From: Artemia franciscana
Taxonomy: Eukaryota; Arthropoda; Branchiopoda; Anostraca; Artemiidae
Assembly: GCF_032884065.1 (NCBI RefSeq)
Contig: NC_088880.1
Location: forward strand, 36,634,827-36,698,826
Length of the DNA: 64,000 nt
Direction: 5' to 3'
Shown here: positions 46,770 through 59,175 of the stretch, one piece after another
How the letters are laid out: each line of letters opens with the position of its first letter
Numbering within the stretch: position 1 is the stretch's first letter
Translations under genes and position numbers: made by a program
Notes under the pieces: generated by a model
Database searches by the model: none
What the model saw: only the letters and a program-made list of their open reading frames with translations
What the model was told of the DNA's origin: nothing

Positions 46770-48513
46770 TCAAACAGTTCGTGGTAACGAACTGTAGTAA
46801 GGAGCGACCCGGCTCAATAGTAACCAAAACTCTAAAAAATTGAATTTTGATATCAATAGCTACGTCAAAAGAATCGTATTTTAATGCTGATTTTAAATAT
46901 ATAAGTTTCATCAAGTTTAGTGTTACCCATCAAAAGTTACGAGCCTGAGAAAATTTGCCTTATTTAGGAAAATAGGGGGAAACACCCTCTAAAAGTCGTA
47001 GGATCTTAACAAAAATGACACCATCAGATTCAGCGTATCAGAGAACCCTACTGTAGAAGTTTCAAGCTCCTATCTGCAAAAATGTGGAATTTTGTATTTT
47101 TTGCCAGAAGACAAATCACGGGTGCGTGTTTATTTGTTTTTTTTTTTTTTCTTTTCCCCAGGGGTCATCGTATCGACCAAGTGGTCCTAGAATGTCGCAA
47201 GAGGACTCATTCTAACGGAAATGAAAAGTTCTAGTGCCCTTTTTAAGTAACCAAAAAAATTGGAGGCCATCTAGGCCCCCTCCTACGCTCATTTTTTTCC
47301 GAAAGTCAACGGATCAAAATTTTGAGATAGCCATTTTGTTCAGCATAGTCGAAAACCATAATAACTATGTCTTTGGGGATGACTTACTCCCCCACAATCC
47401 CTGGGGGAGGGGCTGCAAGTTACAAACTTTGACCAGTGTTTACATATAGTAATGGTTATTGGGAAGTGTACAGACGTTTTCAGGTGGATTTTATTTTGTT
47501 TGGGGGTGGGGCTGAGGAGAGGAGGCTATGTTAGAGGATCTTTCCTTGGAGGAATCTGTCATAGGAAAAGAAAAATTCAATGACAAGGGCGCAGGATTCT
47601 CTAGCATTACTATAAGAAAACAATGAAAAATAAACATGAAACGTTTCTTCAAATGAAAGGAAGAAATAGCATTGAAACTTAAAATGAACAGAGATTATTA
47701 CGCATATGAGGGGTTCTAAAAATACTTTAGCATAAAGAGCGAGGTATTTAGGAGGATATAAATACCTTGCTCTTTATGCTAAAGTATTTTTAGTAATTTC
47801 AACAATTTATTCTACGGCATTTCTGATTCAGGGGTCATTCTTCAAGAATTGGGACAAAACTTAGGATTTAGTGTAAAGAGCGAGGTATTAACGAGGGTAC
47901 AAACCCCCTCGTATACATAATAAAAATATAAGGTTATGAAAGTTTGTTACGTAAGTTAATTCTTAAGTTACGTATATTTTTTACTAATAAAAACGTTCGT
48001 TAAAAACTAAAAGTTCTAGTTGCCTTTTTAAGTAACCGAAAAATTGCAGGGCAACTAGGCCTCCTTCTCCACCCCTTATTTCTCAATATCGTCAGATCAA
48101 AACTAAGAGAAAGCCATTTAGCCAAAAAAAGAATTAATATACAAATTTCATTTTAATAATTTATGTGCGGAGAGCCAAAACCAAACATGCATTAATTCAA
48201 AAACGTTCAGAAATTAAATAAAAAAAAACTAATTTTTTTAGCTGAAAGTAAGGAGCGACATTAAAACTTAAAACGAACAAAAATTAATCCGTATATGAAA
48301 TGAGTTGTCCCCTCCGCAATCCCTTGCTCTTTACGCTAAAGTTTGAGTCTTTGCCACAATTCTACTTTTTAAAACAATTAAAAGCTTTAGCGTAAAGAGC
48401 GAGGGATTGCGGAGGGGACAACTCATTTCATATACGGATTAATTTTTGTTCGTTTTAAGTTTTAATGTCGCTCCTTACTTTCAGCTAAAAAAATTAGTTT
48501 TTTTTTATTTAAT
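46770..48513 (+). mobile_element. R1 element, copy E (best preserved)
   Basis: Complete: TCAAACAG and hairpin at 46770-46795, then 'agtaaggagcgac'. The core is at 47234-47449, followed by an internal palindrome at 47715-47800 and the terminal palindrome at 48213-48513 with 'tttatttaat' at the end. The uninterrupted sequence near 46850-46870 gives the empty site for the Helitron in copy D. The subterminal 13-mer AGTAAGGAGCGAC occurs near the 5' end, in the left arm and inverted in the right arm. Confidence 0.93.
48213..48513. repeat. Terminal palindrome of R1 copy E
   Basis: Arms of about 130 bp with roughly one mismatch over the inner 110 bp. Both arms share copy-specific bases ('ctaattttttta', 'gagttgtcccctccgcaa') that differ from copies B and C. 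Confidence 0.95.
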
Positions 48514-49395
48514 CAAGTTCTAAAAGCCAATAAAAATATTCAAAGAGCTTACGAACTTACTTTCTACTCCCCCTTCCTCCTTTGAAAAATTTTACAGGTT
48601 CAAAAGCATTATTACATCAAACATGTCTTGTACTATGTTACAAATTCGCCTCTAGCACCACGATGTTTCATAACACGATTTCCAAAAAAGTGAAGCGCAA
48701 TTCTTGGAGCAACTCTAATGTTTATATGAAGGTCGTTCTATAAGCTTTCTTAAAGTTTACACATTTTTTGATAATTTGTTTATTTTCTAAATTTTACAAA
48801 ACGATTTCGAGTCCTCTCCCATGTTAAAATGCGTACTTGTATTTTGACTGATTAGATTATATTCATGTTTGACAATAGACAAATATACATGAGAGAAGTC
48901 TCACCTTAAAAGTCCAGGATGCTTTTCCACTTTAAAAACGAACCTCCACTAATTTCTTTTCAATCACTTACTGACCAATTCTTTGAACAATCGTTGCATT
49001 TATTCCCTATATCACCGAATAATTATGATTCGAAACATTTCATTAATATTTAAAAAGCTTCATAATAAGGACAATTGTGTATGTTATTATCCTAATAATC
49101 ATAAAGCCAAGATTTATTCAGAATATTATATTATCAGAATAATTTAAAGCCAAGATTGAATGTAAATAAGTCACCTCCAACAACAATTCAAACAAAATAG
49201 GAATAACGCATTAATATTAATTTTTCCCATCTCAAATTGAAGGACTAATTAAAAACAACCGCTCGACTGAAAATTCTTCACCAATGGTATATATGCGTTG
49301 ACGGTGTGCAACTGAAAAAAAAAAAACAAAATTGGCAAAACTTTATATATGGATAGATGGCACTAATCCACAAAAGAAAATAATGATTGACATAT
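48514..49395. other. No supported gene
   Basis: AT-rich. A small diverged repeat at 49080-49165 ('aagccaagatt' twice). No exon recognised. Confidence 0.45.
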
Positions 49396-49398
49396 ATA

Positions 49399-49540
<142 letters not shown>

Positions 49541-49659
49541 AATATTTAAAAAAATTTTTTTTTTCATGTTTATGTATTTAATGACCTATTGACCTTGGTA
49601 CGATTTTTGGACTTTGATTGTTGGATTTTGATTTGGATGTTGGCTTGATTTGGATTTAT

Positions 49660-50025
49660 TTTTAGAAGAGAAATTAAAGTGCTGAAACCCTATAGGCAGG
49701 TGTGTATTCTCCTGATGAGCCCTGAGCCCTTGTGTTGGGTTGTTGCCTCTGAATTATTTGTTTTACTGTTTTTATTGTTTGGTAAATGACGACTTATACC
49801 TATTGACGACACGACTGCCTATCCATGGATTATTCTTTATGGTTGAATGTGTATGGCTATGCTGTTTGACCTATGTGATTGTATGGATGAGTAGGGTTAA
49901 GGTCTCATTCAAGTACTGGTCTATATAAATCACTAATGTAGGAAAACAGTCTTCTTTTTTTTTTTTTTTAATGTGTTTGTGCTGTTGCATTGGTGATTTC
50001 TCTTTTCATTATATATATTCCAAAA
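49660..50025. mobile_element. R5 dispersed repeat, copy 1
   Basis: Shared with 57080-57400 and 61663-62112: 'agtgctgaaaccctatagg', 'gtattctcctgat', 'ttgtgttgggttgttgcc', 'ggtaaatgacgac', 'ggttaaggtctcattcaag', a T-run, then 'gtgatttctcttttcat' and a TA tract. The T-run and TA tail suggest a retroposed or Helitron-type non-autonomous element. Class not determined. Confidence 0.75.
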
Positions 50026-53000
50026 GTTAATTTTTCTTATCTTCCAAGCGTAAAACTATCAGAAATCCCATTTAATAAATGAACAAATACAAAACGAACA
50101 TAAATTACAATATATAATCGGTTCAAATTTAAAACGAGACAAATTTCAAAGGAGTAGGGCTAGTAGCCCTCATGTCTTCTCAAGACCAGAATATAATTAG
50201 CAATTTAAACATGGATTTTCAGTTTTATATACAAATATATCCTGATATTTATTTCTTAAAGTTGTAATACTTCTTTATTTGTTAAAGTAAAAAATGGAAA
50301 ATATTTAAAATGTATTTCTGATTATGTTCTGGTCTGGAAAGGTGCGGGGGTTGTCAGGCCTACTCATGTGAATTTTTGCCCGTTTCGAGTTTGATTCGGT
50401 TATCTATTGTAATTTCAGTTCGTCTTGGGTTTAATTTATTTATTGATTTGTGGCAGTTTATGCTTAAAAAATTATTCAAATTCTTTTTACTAATTTTTAG
50501 CTTAATGGAGCTCTTTACTCTTCTTTGACAAACTCGTCTTGAGGAAAAGATTTTAAAATTAATTTCTGTTTGTTTTTTATTATCATAGTCTTTTTTGTGG
50601 GTAAAAAAATATTTATATCCTTTTGTTGTTTTTTTCTTTTAGACTCCATAGTTTAAAATTTGAAGATAATAAATTTTGGTTTTATGAAGCTTCTTACTTA
50701 AAAAAAAAATGTTTGTGGATAAGGATTTTTAAAATCAATTTCTACAAAAAAAGCCTTACGTGAACGTCTTTAAGAATTTTATTTTTATGGGGTATGTCGC
50801 TGAAAGATTTCAGGTCCCCTGGCTTTTATCTTCCATATTAATCCCTTGAAGAGAGGGTATCATGCATTAAAATTTACCCTCTAAGGTATCTCCATCCCTC
50901 CTAAACTACAAAACAATCAGAGAACCTGATCGTAGATGTATAAGTGCATTTTTAGGTTTTGTAATTTGTCCATTGCATAGGTTAGTGGGGAGTAGATTTT
51001 TGGGAACAATTTTCATTCAGAGGAAATGTATTTTCCAGTGGTATTTTCCGGTAGGATGGAGGGGCCTAAACACCTAGAAATAACATCACTTTAGTTAAAT
51101 TTCGTTTGCAGTACCAAGCTTATGGCACTGAAAAATTACACTAGTAACAACAAACGGTACCACTAACCCCATTTAGCGTTTCTGTAACCTCATCTGTAAC
51201 TAACAAAATTATAGTTGCGATGATTAGTCTCTGATACCAGTCTCTCAGAAAAACTAAATTAAGAAGCTTGAAAAATGGTAAAAGAGACCAAACAGTAGAT
51301 GGTATTGATTTTAACTTATCAACACCAGCGCCAGCCTCTTACAAGTCGACCGTATATATTCGACGATAATATTTTACGAAAAATTCTGATTGACTTAAAT
51401 TAACAATATTTGAATCTTGAGATTAGTGAAATTTTTACTGTGAATGACGAATATGTCAATTACATAATTTCCAAAAACTTAATTGTTATAAGTAAGGTCT
51501 AGTCACTGTTGGTCGCCAATCCTATTTTGAAGAAACAAATACAAAATTCGAATAGACTATATGTTTTTAATAGGTCAATTGAAACGAGATCATATCTTAG
51601 TTGGTGTCCTCCGAACTGCGTTTCTGCAGCCTACAGAACTAGCCCATTTTTTGTTTATTATGGTACCCCGTACTATCTTCGTATTTCTGGTAAGATTTGA
51701 ATGCCTTTCAGATTATCACTAAGGTCAAATTGCGATTCCCAGACTGCCTCTCATGACACTTAGAAGCCCTTTTTCCTCACTCGGCCAAGAAGTGTCTCTC
51801 ATATGGGTTCTTTTAAAGATGGTAAAATTATTTAAATTTTTGGATAATTTCATTGTTTCCCCCATCTTTTTTATTTATTTATTTAAAATTTTTCGTATCA
51901 TTTTTATACCACCTTGGGGTGAATATCCCTTGGCCCGGTTTGAATCGTTTGTCAGCAAGCCGTTCTGCTTCAGCTTTGTTTTGAACAGGTAGTAAATGAA
52001 TAGTTGACACCCGTATTTTTTTTTACCCTCTTTCTCCCTGCAGTCCAGAAAATACAGCCACAGAACAAAATATAGAATTTTGTTTCTGCTTTGTACTTGA
52101 ATAAAATATACTTTCCATTTAAAAAATAGTTAAAATAGTCGTATGAAAATAAACCCCAAAAGGACATATAAAAAGGGAAGTGTTAAGATAAATACCACAC
52201 CGGACAAAAATATATTTTGAATAGGGAAGCGTTAAGATAAAAGTTTAACGTCAGTAGTTTAAAAACAAAGCAGCGTCATTATATCCGTAGATGGTGACAC
52301 CTGCTCATAAGTACAGAATGTCTAAAACCGGGATCTGAACCTTGGCTTCCTGCGTCCCTTAGAACCAATCTTTTTTGACTGCCCTCCATTAATTTCGAAG
52401 CATTTTTTTCTGAACTAGCTAAAAAGCTGGTGTTTTCTTCAAAATAAAAGTAAAAATACTTTTGTCTCAGGGTAATTAATTATTTTTCTCTACGTTTTTT
52501 AGTTATTTCTTTCAGTTTCTTTTATCTCTTTTTCAAAATGACATCTTGGGGTTGATTTCTTTTCTCCAGGTTGGAATTTTTGTTATGCAATGCATTCCGC
52601 TTCATTTTGGTTTTCGATGGGTGGTCATTTCATAGTGGCAGCCTATCATTTTATTTTTAGCACTATTTTATTTGTCCCTCCATTTTAAATTACAAACGCT
52701 TATGTGTACTTCATTGTTAAAAACGTACATATTTCATTTGAATAACTTAACCATAAAAACATAAAATTCTAACCAAAAAACCTTCATATAAGCAACTCAT
52801 GTTTGCATTTATCTGAGGGCAAATAAAAAATTGGCAAAAAAACAAGTAAACATGTCGTATAAATTTAAACATAAAATTAAAATAAATGATAAAACAAAAG
52901 AAAAATTATAGTTAGCACAAAAACAAACGAAACAAAGTAATTGGTATATGGTTTAGAGGATGATCAAAAACATACATAAACGAAACCGAGAGAAAGCTAA

Positions 53001-53480
53001 ACAGAAAGAAAACTAAAACCAAAGACAGATATTTATATCAGAACTGAAAATAAATATTCAGTTCCAAATCTAACAGTTACAAAGGCATTAGCCGAATTTA
53101 CCAACATAAAACCAGCCATAAATAACTACATAACAAGAAACGCATCAGTACTTGTTGTATTTTCTTCTATTGGATTTATCTAAATTTTCTGAATGAGTAT
53201 TTGACTAGCTTGAATGCCTTAACTTTAATGTATACATTTGAATGAAAGCAGCTTAGTTTTTGTCTCAGATTGGTCGGCTGGCTGACTAGGGACGTCCAAA
53301 GATCAAAGGGGGTGGACTAGAACTTGCACTGTCGAAACTTTAAGAAACGTCGTTTTTTTTGTATTTCTTATTGAACACTACTTTTTTATATTTATATTGA
53401 AAAAATAAACACCAACATAATTACTCCGCCCCTCACTAAATTCGAACAGCACATTGTGTAGATAAAAAAAGACAGTTAAA
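50026..53480. other. Repeat Z relative and unassigned AT-rich DNA
   Basis: 50100-50560 is a diverged copy of repeat Z (25140). 50860-51060 has eroded R1/R4 traces. Apart from a weak candidate at 51500-51694, nothing supports a gene. Confidence 0.45.
51500..51694 (+). other. Weak exon or integrase-like remnant candidate
   Basis: An open frame of about 63 codons ends at a good donor (TCTG|GTAAGA at 51691-51696). Its end reads A-A-Y-R-T-S-P-F-F-V-Y-Y-G, reminiscent of the 'A-Y-x-T-S...P-F-x-x-x-Y-G' stretch at the end of gypsy-type integrases but lacking the middle residues. The acceptor is poor. Either reading is uncertain. Confidence 0.2.
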
Positions 53481-53489
53481 CCTTCATAT

Positions 53490-54155
53490 TAAAGCTATAC
53501 TCACTTCAGCACTCTAGTGGCATTTGTTTTAAGTTTATTTTCGACGATTTTTCACTACGTTTCTATTTCCTATTTTAGATGTGGCACCTATTGCTATCAA
53601 AAACTACATGGCTGCATATGGCAATATTTTTCTTACTATTATTTTTCTCACTATTATATTTTTCTCAATATTATACTCACTTCAGCACTCTAGTGTCATT
53701 TGTTTTAAGTTTATTTTCGATGATTCTCACGCAAAAAAAGAATGTTTTTGCAAAAAGCAACAAATTTTTGTCGGAAAAAAATGTTTTTTGTATTACTCAA
53801 GGAACTCTGGTTCATAGAAGAATAGCCTTGAACCCGGAACGCAGAACACAAGCAATAAAACAGAAAAAGTTAAAAAACTAGTCCTAGCTATCTTGTGTCA
53901 CCCCCTAAGCTATGCAACAAATGAAACACTGACCATAACTGCTTCCTGATTTGGGACATAATCCAGTTTTTTTTTCACGATCATACGATTTCCTCGTCTG
54001 AATCTTTCATTTAAAGTGAATACCCCTGCATTTTGGGAGAAATGACTCGCAAGTAACCAAAAGACTACGTTCCTTCACTACTTCACTACGTTCCTATTTT
54101 TGATGTGGCACCCATTGCTATCAAAAACTAAATTGCTGCATATGGCAGTATTTTT
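53490..54155. repeat. Local diverged duplications
   Basis: 'tatactcacttcagcactc' through 'tttattttcga' occurs at 53497 and 53670. 'atgtggcacc' through 'gcatatggca' occurs at 53579 and 54101. The hydrophobic ORFs at 53579-53881 lie here and have no motif. Confidence 0.7.
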
Positions 54156-54334
54156 CAATAGAGTAATCACTTCCAGTTTGTTAATGGTTTGAAAGCCAAT
54201 TATTGCAGCACAAGTTTCCACTTAATCTATTCTACAGTTTCACAGTCCTGCGTCCTTAAAATTCACTTCAGTTATGAGAATGTGAATAAGTTGAGGGGGT
54301 AAGACATACTCTCCCTTTTGGATTACTAGTGGAA

Positions 54335-54470
54335 TCTACAAGTTCGTGGTAAGAAACTGTAAGTAAGGAGCGAAACGGCTCAACAGTATCCGAAAATCTA
54401 AAAACAGAGTTTTGATAACAATGGGTACATCAAAAGAATTTAATTTGTATGCTGATTCAAAGTATGTAAT
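54335..54470 (+). mobile_element. R1 5' end fragment
   Basis: 'agttcgtggtaag', 'agtaaggagcgaaacggctc', 'gttttgataacaatgg' and 'atgctgattcaaagtat', ending abruptly into R4-like sequence. Confidence 0.85.
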
Positions 54471-54479
54471 ATTGCACTG

Positions 54480-55345
54480 GGCCTAGGGAAAGGGCTGTAA
54501 GTCTCTGGGGTGAGCTTTCCAGGGGAAATTTTACACTGGGGTATTTTATTTTTGTATTCCTTTACGAATTATTTTTCATTTTTATTACTTTGTCTTTGCT
54601 GACTAAATTTAAGATGTGGAGATGTTCCAGGAACAATTTTCAGAGGTGTCGGGATTGTAGGTTTTACTATGGGAGGGGGAATTTCCCGCTTAAAATTTTT
54701 TCAATAGGGTAAATTTCTATGGGAGTGACTTTCCATTGGTGGTGAGGAGATTTCCACAAACAGGTTCTACAGAGGGGGGACATCCGACATTACTTAAAAA
54801 GCACTAGAAATTAACGTCTTTTTCCAATGAAAGTATGCTAAAGAAAAACTGTTAGGTAGAATCGTCCGCAATAAATTTCCTTGGAAAATTTCCAATGAGG
54901 ATGGAATTGTCCAGGGAGAATTTTTTAGGGTGGTGGGGGGGGGGGGCTAATCTAAGTGGAAGAAACTTTACTTTGAGAAATTTTCTGCGTAGGGAGGAAA
55001 TTTTACAAGTAGGAAAGCCAGATTTTTTGACAGTATTAGAAAAGACAAAATTGAATTTAAAATAAGGAGCAACACTGAAACTTAAAACGAAAAAATATTC
55101 TGTATAATCGCCTCTCAAGACTTTGCCCTTTACGCAAAAGTTTGACTTTGTGTCCCAATTATTTAAGAATTACTTCTGAAACACAATGGCCGTTTATGGA
55201 ATATAAAGCTTTTTAAAAGTTATCAAAACACTTTAGCACGAAGAGAATGAAGAATAGGCAAACCCCCTCACACCTGGAATAATTTCTGTTTGTTTTAGGT
55301 TTTAATTTGGCTTCTTACTTTCAGTTGAATTTTTTTTTTTAATCT
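54480..55345 (+). mobile_element. R4 element, copy 2
   Basis: Collinear with 41935-42660, with the tail palindrome partly deleted. The 88-codon minus-strand ORF (54852-55118) matches the one at 42122-42370 only because the DNA is shared. Confidence 0.75.
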
Positions 55346-55399
55346 TATTGGAATAAGAATTCTACTTACATATTATCTCTGACCAGAGCGCGTGGGTTC

Positions 55400-56440
55400 T
55401 TCGTAGTCTTTTTCAGCCTTCCTTAATTCTTATTAAGGTCATTTCGTACTCCTTTTTTCTTTTCTAGAAAAAAATGATAAGGTTAAAAGTCAATATTACT
55501 GGTAACTATATGTAATTAGAACTAGCTAAGTCCCTAAGCTTTACTGACGTGCTAAACAGTCATTTTTTTTTTCATTTTTGTTGTACCAGACATACAATCA
55601 AAATTTATACCTGCATAGGAAATCCCATTATTAAAAATTGATTTCGATATTTTAAAGACATTTATGAATGTTTAAATTTACTAGATTTCATTTGACTAAT
55701 AGAGGAGGTGTTGAAAGTAAGTAAAATGGCAACAAACTTTACATCTAGAAAAAACACTGGTTCCAGTATGTGAACAGAACTTGTAGATTGTAGAAGAAAT
55801 AACTTATTTTTTGTCATTTTGGCCTTAAAAAAACCGAAGAATATAAAAAAAAACTATCCACTAGATTTATAAAATAAAATTTTTAGTGAAAAATACAAGA
55901 AAAACTCAACACTCCTATATTTCCATAAATCAGTGATACTGAGTGTGCCTCCTATAATTCCAACTTATGTATGAAACAATTTTTTTTTTCAATTTTGATC
56001 CCCAACCGTAAATTAGGAAGTAAGGGATGATTACGTTGCACGGTGCACTCCGTGTAACTTGATTGACACAAATGTTGGTTGTAGGCTAATAAAAAATTAA
56101 TGATTATGTGTGCAAAAATCTGAAGGAAATTTTTGATTTCAAAATAACATATTGATGATCGTTAAAAGCCTCAATTAAAAAAAAAAATGTAAGTGACATC
56201 ATATTTATGAATACATTCGAATAGCATACATACGTCTTGTTGTTGTATCGTTTTCAGCAAATGATTGACGACAAAAATCACATGATTGACGTCATGTTTA
56301 TGATTACATTTGAAGAAAAGAAATTATGTCCCCCCCCCCCAAGAGTGTACGTATCGTTTTTAAGTCTTCAACACATACCACATTACAAAAGGAACATAGC
56401 TAAGTATGAAATACCATGTGCAATTAGTATATTTAAAAAA
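55400..56440. other. No supported gene
   Basis: AT-rich. Contains two 'aatgattgacg.c' segments near 56262-56290. ORF 56237-56452 has no motif. Confidence 0.4.
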
Positions 56441-56559
56441 GCGTTTAAGTGACTTCAAACCTGACAACCCCAATCCTATATGACTGGATCTGACCAATCG
56501 GAGAGGCTAATGTCAAGGCTATGAAAAAAAAAGTCTAAAATAATGATACTCTAAATGAA

Positions 56560-56795
56560 GATACAATCAGAATACTTGCAACAGCGAAAATTACAACGAG
56601 TCGAAAAACAACAATTAAAACAAGGCGAAACAGATATGAAAATCAAAGAAATATGCCGTTAAAATACATGTGACACCAAGGAGTAGAACGAATAAGAAAC
56701 GAAAGTGAAGAACAAAGAAATATGCGGCTAAAAGATAAGCAGCAGCAAAATTACAAGCGAAAAGGAGTATGACTGGCCACAAAAACGATCTAAAT
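56560..56795 (+). pseudogene. Decayed Q/R/E-rich repeat coding remnant (Helitron-like?)
   Basis: Short frames separated by stops encode Q-Q-R-K-L-Q-R-V-E-K-Q and then I-R-N-E-S-E-E-Q-R-N-M-R-L-K-D-K-Q-Q-Q. The DNA behind 'E-x-x-E-Q-R-N-M-x-L-K' occurs twice (about 56635 and 56705). Repeats of this kind precede the main domains of some invertebrate Helitron-type and other transposon proteins. The fragment is too short to assign firmly. Confidence 0.3.
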
Positions 56796-57079
56796 AGGTC
56801 TATAGGTCCTTAAGGAAGAATTAATCTTCTTCCTTGGGTGGTTATAACAAACCCATGGTTTCGTAATTTGTGATTTGGTAAAATTTATCACATTTAGTTT
56901 ACCTACTGCTGCTAAACAGAAGAATATATTAACATGATAAGCTTGTTCTGGTGTTACTTGGTTGTTCTACATTTGCTTGTTTTTTTTTTGTTTTTTTTTT
57001 TCATAGGCATATATTTTGGGGGTGATACCTGACACGGGGATACCATAGGTATTCTGTGGTAGGCACAACACTTGTCTGG

Positions 57080-57509
<430 letters not shown>

Positions 57510-59175
57510 CCACTTTAATATATTTTTTTTATTAACGTTCATTTATTATTATTATTTTCTTAATAAAACCCTTGAGGTTTCAATGGTTTAATTATTGAAT
57601 TTTTTACCTTCATTGTATAAACAAAAGAGTAGTTGAAGGAAATCCTCATCTTAATGTGACCTAACAACTGTGACTCATGTGAACAACTTAGTATGATTAA
57701 AATTTAAAGTAAAGCAGTTCTGAGCTGTTGCCAAACAATTGCCAAATAAGGAGAGAATTAAAAACCTAGCATCAAACAAGTAACCACTGTGGGGATTTCC
57801 ACTTGAATATATTTTTTATTAACCGTCTCTTATTATTATTTTCTTAATACAACCCTTGAGGTTTCAATGGTTTAATTACTGAATATTGGTGCCTTCATTG
57901 TATAAACAAAAGAGTATTTTATGGAAATCCTCATCTTAATGTCATCAAACCAGTGTGACTCGTGTGAACATCTTAGTATGATTAAAATTTAAAGTAAAGC
58001 AGTTCTGAGCTGTTGCCAAACAATTGCCAAATATGGAGAGAATTAAAAATGAAGTATCAAAAATGTAACTACTGTGGGGACTGCCACTTTAATATATATT
58101 TTTATTAAACGTCTCTTATTATTATTTTCTTAATACAACCCTTGAGGTTTCAATGGTTTAATTACTGAATATTGGTGCCTTCATTGTATAAACAAAAGAG
58201 TATTTTATGGAAATCCTCATCTTAATGTCATCAAACCAGTGTGACTCGTGTGAACATCTTAGTGTGACCAAAATTTAAAGTAAAGCAGTTCTGAGCTGTT
58301 GCCAAACAATTGCCAAATAAGGAGAGAATTAAAAATGAAGTATCAAAAATGTAACTACTGTGGGGACTCCCACTTTAATATATATTTTTATTAAACGTCT
58401 CTTATTATTATTTTCTTAATACAACCCTTGAGGTTTCAATGGTTTAATTACTGAATATTGGTGCCTTCATTGTATAAACAAAAGAGTATTTTATGGAAAT
58501 CCTCATCTTAATGTCATCAAACCAGTGTGACTCGTGTGAACATCTTAGTGTGACCAAAATTTAAAGTAAAGCAGTTCTGAGCTGTTGCCAAACAATTGCC
58601 AAATAAGGAGAGAATTAAAAATGAAGTATCAAAAATGTAACTACTGTGGGGACTCCCACTTTAATATATATTTTTATTAAACGTCTCTTATTATTATTTT
58701 CTTAATACAACCCTTGAGGTTTCAATGGTTTAATTACTGAATATTGGTGCCTTCATTGTATAAACAAAAGAGTATTTTATGGAAATCCTCATCTTAATGT
58801 CATCAAACCAGTGTGACTCGTGTGAACATCTTAGTGTGATTAAAATTTAAAGTAAAGCAGTTCTGAGCTGTTGCCAAACAATTGCCAAATATGGAGAGAA
58901 TTAAAAATGAAGTATCAAAAATGTAACTACTGTGGGGACTCCCACTTTAATATATATTTTTATTAAACGTCTCTTATTATTATTTTCTTAATACAACCCT
59001 TGAGGTTTCAATGGTTTAATTATTGAATATTTGTACCTTCATTGTATAAACAAAAGAGTAGTTGGAGGAAATCCTCATCTTAATGTGACCAAACAATTGT
59101 GACCCATGTAAACATCTTATTGTGACCAAAATTTAAAGTAAAGCAGTTCTGAGCGTTTGCCAAACAATTGCCAAG
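57510..59175. repeat. 286-bp satellite array, about 5.8 units
   Basis: Units start (ccact-t/g-aata) at 57510, 57799, 58084, 58370, 58656 and 58942, so the spacing is 289, 285, 286, 286 and 286. Each contains 'cccttgaggtttcaatgg', 'tgtataaacaaaagagta', 'gaaatcctcatcttaatg' and 'gcagttctgagc'. Units 3-5 are nearly identical, while the first and last units are the most diverged. Junctions carry the imperfect palindrome GTGGGGACTCCCAC. No coding frame is conserved. Confidence 0.97.

Noticed and set aside
51500-51694. Firm call of a gypsy-type integrase remnant
   Set aside because: Only a short stretch resembles the family and the middle residues are missing, so it is left as a weak candidate.
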